Of a stretch of DNA of 64,000 nt, positions 58,014 through 64,000 are shown piece by piece. Made by a program: the position numbers and the translations under genes. This stretch comes from Leuconostoc lactis (GTDB lineage: Bacteria > Bacillota > Bacilli > Lactobacillales > Lactobacillaceae): the NCBI RefSeq assembly GCF_007954625.1, contig NZ_CP042420.1, positions 372,001-436,000 of the forward strand, given 5' to 3'. Every line of letters begins with the position of its first letter. Within the stretch, counting starts at the first letter, position 1. The notes beneath the pieces were generated by a model, which worked only from the letters and a program-made list of their open reading frames with translations, had not been told where the DNA came from and searched no databases.

Positions 58014-58019
58014 GCGCAA
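57991..58019 (-). promoter_or_regulatory. Promoter of the S10 operon
   Basis: TTGCGC (58014-58019), 17-bp spacer, TATAGT (57991-57996) on the minus strand. Confidence 0.75.
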
Positions 58020-58074
58020 GGCTTTTATCAATTTAATTCTGCGACTTTTTCTTTTGACCAAAATTTATTAAAAG

Positions 58075-58103
58075 AAAAAACCGACAAAAATTTGTCGGTT
58101 TTT
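58075..58103. terminator. Terminator of potABCD
   Basis: AAAAACCGACAAA/TTTGTCGGTTTTT perfect palindrome. On the minus strand it begins at the potD stop codon. Confidence 0.9.
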
Positions 58104-59181
58104 AACGCTTTGACATCTTAAATTCCAAAAAGGCATCATTATATCTTTCAGTCCACTTCTGACCTAAATCATCATAGACTTGCAGATTCTTAATCGTTTC
58201 ATTGCTTGGATAGAATTGTGGATCATTACGCACTGCCTTTGGCAATAATGCCTTCGCTTTCGCGTTCGGCGTTGCGTAACCAATATATTCCGCATTCTGA
58301 GCAGCATTCTTAGGCTCACTCATAAAGTTCAAGAAAGCATAAGCCGCTTCTTTATGCTTGGCCGTCTTTGGCATCACAATATTATCAAACCAAAGGTTTG
58401 ACCCCTCACTTGGCACAACATAGTGCAAATGCGGGTTATTATCAATGGCTTCGGCGGCTTCACCTGAATAGGTAACAGCCAGCCCTGCTTCATTTTGGGC
58501 CATATACATTTTAATTTCATCAGCAATAATGGCTTTGACGTTTGGCATCAGTGCTTCTAACTTCGCTTGCGCCGCAGCTAAATCAGCAACAGATTTCGTA
58601 TTAACTGATTTATGCTGGGTAATCAACGCAACGCCCAAGGCATCACGCGCTGAATCGACAAGCAAAATCTGATTCCGGAATTTTGATGACCAGAGATCAT
58701 CCCAATGTTGCACATCTTTCCCATCCACTAACTTGTCATTATAAATAATGCCGAGTGTGCCCCAAAAATAAGGCAATGAGTATTTGTTGTGGCGATCAAA
58801 AGATAAATTCATAAAACGCGGATCATAATTTTTAAGACCAGTTAACTTGCTATGATCCAACGGCAACAGCAAGTTTTCACGTTTCATTTTCTGAATCATG
58901 TAATCCGATGGCACCGCCAAATCATATGACGTGCCACCTTGTTTAATTTTAGTATACATGGCTTCATTGGAATCAAACGTCTCATAACTAATCTGATAGC
59001 CCGTTTCCTTGGTAAACTTGGCCATCAAATCAGGATCGAGATAATCACCCCAATTGTACAGGTTCAACACTTTGTCAGAAGACGCATCTGAACCTGTTTT
59101 AGTCGCAAGATATTGCTGAGTCCCAAATAGTCCCCCGACAACAATCAAGATGGCGACAACGCCAAGTAGCAACTTTTTCAT
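58102..59181 (-). CDS. potD: Spermidine/putrescine-binding protein PotD
   Basis: A 359-aa extracellular solute-binding protein. One N-terminal hydrophobic helix (about 4-24) is followed by the mature start VLNLYNWGDYLDPDLMAKF and polyamine-site residues such as YDLAVPSDYM and YFWGTLGIIYNDK. There is no lipobox cysteine, so it is probably held by an uncleaved anchor. It follows potC by 1 bp. Confidence 0.93.
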   Translation of the reverse strand: MKKLLLGVVAILIVVGGLFGTQQYLATKTGSDASSDKVLNLYNWGDYLDPDLMAKFTKETGYQISYETFDSNEAMYTKIKQGGTSYDLAVPSDYMIQKMKRENLLLPLDHSKLTGLKNYDPRFMNLSFDRHNKYSLPYFWGTLGIIYNDKLVDGKDVQHWDDLWSSKFRNQILLVDSARDALGVALITQHKSVNTKSVADLAAAQAKLEALMPNVKAIIADEIKMYMAQNEAGLAVTYSGEAAEAIDNNPHLHYVVPSEGSNLWFDNIVMPKTAKHKEAAYAFLNFMSEPKNAAQNAEYIGYATPNAKAKALLPKAVRNDPQFYPSNETIKNLQVYDDLGQKWTERYNDAFLEFKMSKR

Positions 59182-59182
59182 A

Positions 59183-60010
59183 TCACAGTCCCTCCGACGC
59201 TACCAACATAAGACGCGTCGCACGCTTCTTATTTTTTTCAGCACGTGTTGCAATCGCATAGTATACCAGCACCATAAGCAATGATATTAAAAACATCACG
59301 GCTGACAACGCGTTGATTTCAAGACTGACCCCTTGACGGGCACGAGAATAAATTTCAACAGACAATGTTGAGAACCCATTACCCGTGACAAAGAATGTCA
59401 CCGCAAAATCATCTAATGAATACGTGAAGGCCATGAAGAAGCCAGCCAAAATACCTGGTGAAATCACCGGTAAGACCACACGGGTTAACATTTGCCAATT
59501 ATTAGCACCCAAGTCTTTTGCGGCAGCAACAAGCGATTGATTCATTTCCTGAAGGCGCGGTAAGACCATCAACACAACGATTGGAATCGTAAACGCGATA
59601 TGTGACAGCAAAACTGATGTAAAGCCTAGTGAGAAGCCCAGTACCGTGAAAAACACCAAGAATGACGCACCAATAATAACATCCGGTGACACCAACAAGA
59701 CGTTATTCAACGATAAGAAGACATTCTTCACGAGGCCGTTTCTTAAATTGTACACGTATAAAGCCCCTGCCGTGCCAATCACACTTGATATCACTGACGC
59801 TGAAATAGCCAGTAAGAGCGTGCTGACAACAATTTCCATAATCCGCGTATCAGCAAACAGTTCACCGTAATGTTTCCAAGAGAAGCCATCCCAACCTTGC
59901 ATGACATCCCCGGCATTAAATGAATAGATAATCAGGAAAAAGATGGGTAGGTATAGCAAGATAAAGACGAACCAGAGATAAATATTAGCCCATTTAATTT
60001 TTTTATGCAT
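59183..60010 (-). CDS. potC: Spermidine/putrescine ABC permease PotC
   Basis: A 275-aa permease with six hydrophobic segments. The EAA loop AAAKDLGANNWQMLTRVVLPVISPGILAG contacts PotA. ATG 60010 follows GAGG by 8 nt; longer frames extend into potB. It belongs to potABCD. Confidence 0.93.
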   Translation of the reverse strand: MHKKIKWANIYLWFVFILLYLPIFFLIIYSFNAGDVMQGWDGFSWKHYGELFADTRIMEIVVSTLLLAISASVISSVIGTAGALYVYNLRNGLVKNVFLSLNNVLLVSPDVIIGASFLVFFTVLGFSLGFTSVLLSHIAFTIPIVVLMVLPRLQEMNQSLVAAAKDLGANNWQMLTRVVLPVISPGILAGFFMAFTYSLDDFAVTFFVTGNGFSTLSVEIYSRARQGVSLEINALSAVMFLISLLMVLVYYAIATRAEKNKKRATRLMLVASEGL

Positions 60011-60014
60011 CCGC

Positions 60015-60845
60015 TCAACCTCGCTTTCTCGACGACTGACGCGCACGATCTCGTGTCAGAATCATCGTAATAACCATCGCAACAATTAAAATTACACCAA
60101 TCGTCGAACCTAAACGCCAGTTTTGCGTCACTAAGAAATGCTCTTCAATTGCCGTACCCAAAGTAATCACTCGGTTACCACCGATGAGTCGTGTCACCAT
60201 AAATAGTGACAAACTAGGAATAAAGACCGCTTGGATACCGGCTTTAACACCGGGCATCGACAACGGCATGATGACACGCCGAAGCGTCTGCCATTTGTTT
60301 GCGCCTAAATCACGACTAGCCTGCGCAAGACGTGGATTGATCTCGGCCAACGAATTAAAGATTGGTAGAATCATGAAGGAAATTTCAATGTAGGCCGCCA
60401 CCAACAAGAAACTCCAGTTAGAAAACAAGAGTTGCTGCGGCACAATGCCCCATAAGCCCAAAAAATTATTGACCGTACCAGATTTTGATAACAAACCAAT
60501 AAATGCATAAGTTTTGAGCAATAAGTTAATCCAAGTTGGCAAGATAATCAATAAGAGCCAGAATTGCTTATGCTTTAATTGATTTAAGAGATAAGCGGTC
60601 GGGTAACTGATCACCAGCGTAATGACCGTAATCAAGAAAGCATACCAGACTGAATTAATCGTCATTAACAAGTAAGTCCCACTACTAAAGTAGGTCTCAT
60701 AGTTACGCAACGTAAAATGACCATCTTGGGTCGTTAATGATTGAAACAGCAACAATACAAGTGGCACAATGACAAATAGCACCAACCAAGCACCATAGGG
60801 CACCAGGTAGAATAATTGTCGCTGCTGTTTACGCTTTGACATCAT
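60015..60845 (-). CDS. potB: Spermidine/putrescine ABC permease PotB
   Basis: A 276-aa permease. The EAA loop reads [32 protein letters not shown] 60845 (MMSKRKQQ) lies 9 nt after GAGG and inside the last codons of potA, so the two are coupled. It ends in a basic tail (SSRKRG) 4 bp before potC. Confidence 0.93.
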   Translation of the reverse strand: MMSKRKQQRQLFYLVPYGAWLVLFVIVPLVLLLFQSLTTQDGHFTLRNYETYFSSGTYLLMTINSVWYAFLITVITLVISYPTAYLLNQLKHKQFWLLLIILPTWINLLLKTYAFIGLLSKSGTVNNFLGLWGIVPQQLLFSNWSFLLVAAYIEISFMILPIFNSLAEINPRLAQASRDLGANKWQTLRRVIMPLSMPGVKAGIQAVFIPSLSLFMVTRLIGGNRVITLGTAIEEHFLVTQNWRLGSTIGVILIVAMVITMILTRDRARQSSRKRG

Positions 60846-61944
60846 CGCTATCATCCTCATAACTTTCCAAACGCGCGTCAAAGTCATCTTCTGATTCGTT
60901 AAAGCGCATGATATGAATATCTTCTGGATCAAACGTCAAGCCAACGCGTTCACCAATCGTTGATTTGTTTGTGGCTTGCACTTGCCATTCATTCCCATCA
61001 TCATCAATAGCTGTGATTTCGTAATAATCACCACGGAATGACTGATCATCAATCGTGACCACCAACTTACCGTTTTCAACACTCGTCAAATCCAAATCTT
61101 CAGGACGAATAACCACTTCAACCTTTTCATTTGGTCGCATACCGGCGTCGACGTTTTCAAAGTCTTTACCCGTAAAGTGAACCAGATAGTCCGCCTTCAT
61201 AACACCATCTAAAATATTAGATTCGCCAATAAAGTCAGCCACGAAGTGGTTGATTGGTTCATCATAAATATCTTCTGGTGAGCCATTTTGTTGGATGACC
61301 CCGTCATTCATGACATAAATCCAATCAGACATAGCCAACGCTTCTTCTTGATCATGTGTGACAAAGACAAACGTAATGCCCAAACGTTGTTGGATTTCGC
61401 GTAATTCATACTGCATGTCTTTACGCAACTTATAGTCCAACGCTGACAAAGGTTCATCCAACAATAGCACTTCCGGATCATTCGCTAATGCTCGCGCAAT
61501 GGCAACACGCTGCTTTTGGCCACCTGACAATTCATTAATTTCACGATCCGCATACGCTGACAGCTTAACGAGGTCCAGCATTTCCATGACTTTTGTCTTG
61601 ATATCAGCTTTATTCATGCCCTTAATGCTAGGGCCAAAGGCAACATTATCAAAAACATCCATATTGGGGAATAGGCCATAATCTTGAAAAACCGTATTCA
61701 TATGCCGTTTTTCAACCGGCACGTCATTGATCACGTTTCCCTCAAACAATATCTCGCCATGTGTCGGCGTTAATTGGCCTGAAATTAAATTAAGAATCGT
61801 AGTCTTTCCCGATCCTGAAGGCCCTAGCAACGTGTAAAACTTACCCGCTTCTAGCGCTAAATCAATGTTCTTTAGAACTTCGTTGTCATCATAAGATAAA
61901 CCAACGTTCTTAAATTCAATAATTGGTGTTGATGTGTTAGTCAA
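60829..61944 (-). CDS. potA: Spermidine/putrescine ABC ATPase PotA
   Basis: A 371-aa ABC ATPase. Walker A is GPSGSGKTT, the Q-loop [13 protein letters not shown], the signature LSGGQKQR and Walker [13 protein letters not shown]; a C-terminal TOBE regulatory domain follows. The tail is very acidic. I start at TTG 61944 ([11 protein letters not shown]), with GAGGG 7 nt upstream; the ATG 20 codons earlier lies in the upstream terminator hairpin. Confidence 0.93.
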   Translation of the reverse strand: MTNTSTPIIEFKNVGLSYDDNEVLKNIDLALEAGKFYTLLGPSGSGKTTILNLISGQLTPTHGEILFEGNVINDVPVEKRHMNTVFQDYGLFPNMDVFDNVAFGPSIKGMNKADIKTKVMEMLDLVKLSAYADREINELSGGQKQRVAIARALANDPEVLLLDEPLSALDYKLRKDMQYELREIQQRLGITFVFVTHDQEEALAMSDWIYVMNDGVIQQNGSPEDIYDEPINHFVADFIGESNILDGVMKADYLVHFTGKDFENVDAGMRPNEKVEVVIRPEDLDLTSVENGKLVVTIDDQSFRGDYYEITAIDDDGNEWQVQATNKSTIGERVGLTFDPEDIHIMRFNESEDDFDARLESYEDDSDDVKA

Positions 61945-61983
61945 TTCCCAACCCTCACTTTTAGTCAATAGAACTATTGTATC

Positions 61984-62022
61984 AAGAAAAGCACGCAAGT
62001 TCATTACCTGCGTGCTTTTCTT
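61984..62022. terminator. Terminator between the MFS gene and potA
   Basis: AAGAAAAGCACGCA/TGCGTGCTTTTCTT perfect 14-bp stem with an 11-nt loop; it ends the MFS transcript on the minus strand. Confidence 0.88.
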
Positions 62023-63214
62023 ATGATAAGATTTTATGTTGTTTTTCCACTAAAACAATTGCAATCGTCATCAAAATGAACAAAATGATCATCACCACGA
62101 TTTGCGGTACCCAACTATGGAACCAACCATAACCATAACCAAATAACGCTGGCCCTAGGGCAGCAATGACATACCCACCACTTTGCGCCATACCAGATAA
62201 TTCTGCGGTTTGAATTGGTGTCGTTGTTTTCAAGCTAAAGGTTGTCATGAGATAAGGGAATAAAATCGACGTGCTTACCCCAATCAATAGATTGACACTT
62301 AACCAATAGCCAAAATGGTTATTGGGCACTAAGAGCAACAGATAGCCCACAATCCCAATCACCGAAGACACACCAACCAACCATTGCCGACCAACAGACG
62401 ATAAACGGGCAACAATCGTTGGAACTGTCAGAGCAAACGGTAACCCGATCAAGGCATTAATACCGGCAAACACACTCGCGACTGATGCCGATAGACCAGT
62501 TTGAATCGCCATTGTCGGTCCCCAAGCCATTAAAATGTAAAACATAGCCGATTGGACACCAGCAAAATACAACAGCAACCACGCATACCGATTACGCCAA
62601 ACATGCGCATTTTTTGGTCGCTTCACACCAGTTGGTGTAGTGGCTAATGAGTGCGGATGCTTGGCAGCAAAGCGCACATTGGGTAACCACACTAGAAAAG
62701 CAATACCGATTACCGTTGTTAATAACAAAATAAACACGTGCCAATGCGTTGCTTCAGCAATCGGCGCCGATAACCCTGCACCAACTGCGGTGGCTAACAT
62801 CATACTAAAGGTAAACGTTGACGTCATCGGCCCAACTTTATTGGGAAAGTACAACCGAATCACACTGGGCAAGAGGACATTCATATGGGCGATTCCAACC
62901 CCAATCAATAATGTCCCAATATAAAGGAGCGGTGTGTTGATAATCCGAATCCACGAGCCGACAACCATCACAACCAGCATCACGGCAAAAGTCCGTTCTA
63001 AGCCTAACTTTTCTGCTGTCTTTGGTGCAATAGAGGAAAAAATTGCAAAGGCGATCAGTGGTATTGTCGTCAAAATACCAAGCTGGCCAACTGGGACGTG
63101 TTGTGTTTTGGCGATATGTGAAATAATCGGTGGAATCGACGTAAACGGAATACGCAAGACCATACCAATCACGATAATGCCCGGTATCAAAAACTTACTG
63201 TGCTGTTTCAGCAT
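62021..63214 (-). CDS. MFS permease, CynX/NimT family
   Basis: A 397-aa transporter with about twelve hydrophobic helices. The N-terminal [19 protein letters not shown] matches the CynX/NimT pattern (cyanate and nitroimidazole-type permeases), and the helix-2/3 loop carries a variant GxLxTxPxxxFAxxS motif. Substrate unknown. It is a single gene between fusA and potABCD, with terminators at both ends. Confidence 0.88.
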   Translation of the reverse strand: MLKQHSKFLIPGIIVIGMVLRIPFTSIPPIISHIAKTQHVPVGQLGILTTIPLIAFAIFSSIAPKTAEKLGLERTFAVMLVVMVVGSWIRIINTPLLYIGTLLIGVGIAHMNVLLPSVIRLYFPNKVGPMTSTFTFSMMLATAVGAGLSAPIAEATHWHVFILLLTTVIGIAFLVWLPNVRFAAKHPHSLATTPTGVKRPKNAHVWRNRYAWLLLYFAGVQSAMFYILMAWGPTMAIQTGLSASVASVFAGINALIGLPFALTVPTIVARLSSVGRQWLVGVSSVIGIVGYLLLLVPNNHFGYWLSVNLLIGVSTSILFPYLMTTFSLKTTTPIQTAELSGMAQSGGYVIAALGPALFGYGYGWFHSWVPQIVVMIILFILMTIAIVLVEKQHKILS

Positions 63215-63238
63215 AAATTCTCCTCAATTTATCGACAC

Positions 63239-63273
63239 AAAACGGCGTCACCCGATTGGGTGACGCCGTTTTA
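63239..63273 (-). terminator. Terminator of fusA
   Basis: AAAACGGCGTCACCC/GGGTGACGCCGTTTT perfect 15-bp stem with loop GATT, about 65 bp after the fusA stop. Confidence 0.88.
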
Positions 63274-63338
63274 ACTGGACCGTCTGTCAGTATTATCTAC
63301 TGAATAAACTCATAATCTACGGTATCAGATTAATAGCA

Positions 63339-64000
63339 TTAATCTTCTTTGTTACCGCTGTTCTTGATAATTTCGTCTTGGATGTTCTTTGGCACAGCTT
63401 CATAGTGATCAAAGACCATTTGGAATGTACCACGACCTTGTGTTGCTGAACGCAAAGTCGTTGCATAACCAAACATTTCTGACAAAGGCACCTTCGCCTT
63501 AACTGCCAAAACAGGACCACGAGATTCTTGACCTTCGATCATACCACGGCGTGCTGAAACGTGTCCCATCACATCACCAAGGTTATCTTCAGGGGCAACA
63601 ATGTCAACCGCCATGATTGGTTCAAGAATAACTGCACCGGCTGTCTTTGAAGCTTCCTTCAAGGCCAATGAGGCAGCAATCTTAAAGGCTGCTTCAGAAG
63701 AATCGACATCGTGGTATGAACCATCATACAACTTAGCCTTCAAGTCAACCAATGGGAATCCAGCCAAAGGACCAGCATTCAAAGCATCCTTCAAACCAGC
63801 TTCAACTGATGGAATGTATTCACGAGGCACAACACCACCGACGATGGCGTCTTCGAATTCGAAGCCGGCACCTTCTTCGTTTGGTGAGAATTCGATGTAA
63901 ACATCACCATATTGTCCCTTACCACCAGATTGACGCTTGAAGTATCCACGCGCTTGCACTGTTTGTGTAAAGGCTTCACGGTAAGCAACTTGTGGGGCAC
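63339..64000 (-). CDS. fusA: Elongation factor G, C-terminal part (5' end cut by window)
   Basis: The visible 219 residues cover EF-G domains IV and [33 protein letters not shown] begins it; the domain [10 protein letters not shown] and domain [18 protein letters not shown] and [23 protein letters not shown] are diagnostic of true EF-G. The frame is open to base 64000, so the GTPase domain lies outside. EF-G drives ribosomal translocation. Confidence 0.97.
   Translation of the reverse strand, partial: APQVAYREAFTQTVQARGYFKRQSGGKGQYGDVYIEFSPNEEGAGFEFEDAIVGGVVPREYIPSVEAGLKDALNAGPLAGFPLVDLKAKLYDGSYHDVDSSEAAFKIAASLALKEASKTAGAVILEPIMAVDIVAPEDNLGDVMGHVSARRGMIEGQESRGPVLAVKAKVPLSEMFGYATTLRSATQGRGTFQMVFDHYEAVPKNIQDEIIKNSGNKED

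Overview
The window reads as chromosomal core DNA of a lactic acid bacterium of the family Lactobacillaceae, most like Weissella. The evidence is low-to-mid GC, Gram-positive promoters and Shine-Dalgarno sites, the order mrnC-rlmB-sigH, a class Ib ribonucleotide reductase, an ECF transporter beside truA-rplM-rpsI, and protein wording typical of the group. The genus is an inference; no 16S gene is present. Most genes lie on the minus strand.

Layout. 1-2.5 kb: competence genes comFC (cut by the window edge) and comFA, divergent from yigZ, then tRNA-Arg(CCG). 2.5-7.2 kb: a translationally coupled polyphosphate operon with a degenerate Ppx-HD protein, ppk and ppx. 7.3-9.5 kb: a 48-aa membrane protein overlapping tag, then eno. 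9.5-11.4 kb: mrnC-rlmB-sigH/comX-like operon, preceded by a pair of direct repeats with the geometry of a LytTR regulator box. 11.5-19.2 kb: rpoB-rpoC with a terminator-like leader hairpin and a very long hairpin between the two genes. 19.2-23 kb: unusual triosephosphate isomerase, coiled-coil membrane protein, tRNA-Leu, cold-shock protein, gpmA, tRNA-Gln, tRNA-Tyr and a PAP2 protein. 23-27 kb: nrdHEIF. 27.4-31.4 kb: CNNM/CBS protein, histidine phosphatase, hflX and a small membrane protein.

31.6-36.4 kb is an AT-rich accessory island bounded by a 23-nt direct repeat that copies part of the rpsI terminator. It carries two minus-strand genes I do not recognise as a named system. One is a 652-aa protein with a C-terminal HEPN-like RNx(3)H signature. 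The other is a 533-aa protein with a PD-(D/E)XK nuclease core. The nuclease gene has its own promoter, and a perfect LexA/DinR SOS box lies in its -35/-10 spacer. This is the best candidate in the window for an undescribed, probably defensive, system.

36.5-40.9 kb: ecfA1-ecfA2-ecfT-truA-rplM-rpsI with a structured L13 leader. 41-43.8 kb, on the plus strand: a type II NADH dehydrogenase with a C-terminal membrane domain and a polyprenyl diphosphate synthase, a respiratory or extracellular-electron-transfer type pair placed between rplQ and ecfA1. 43.8-57.8 kb: the S10-spc-alpha ribosomal cluster, complete except that rpsN is missing between rplE and rpsH, where a compound hairpin is found. 58-63.2 kb: potABCD polyamine uptake and a CynX/NimT-type MFS permease. 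63.3 kb to the end: the 3' part of fusA.
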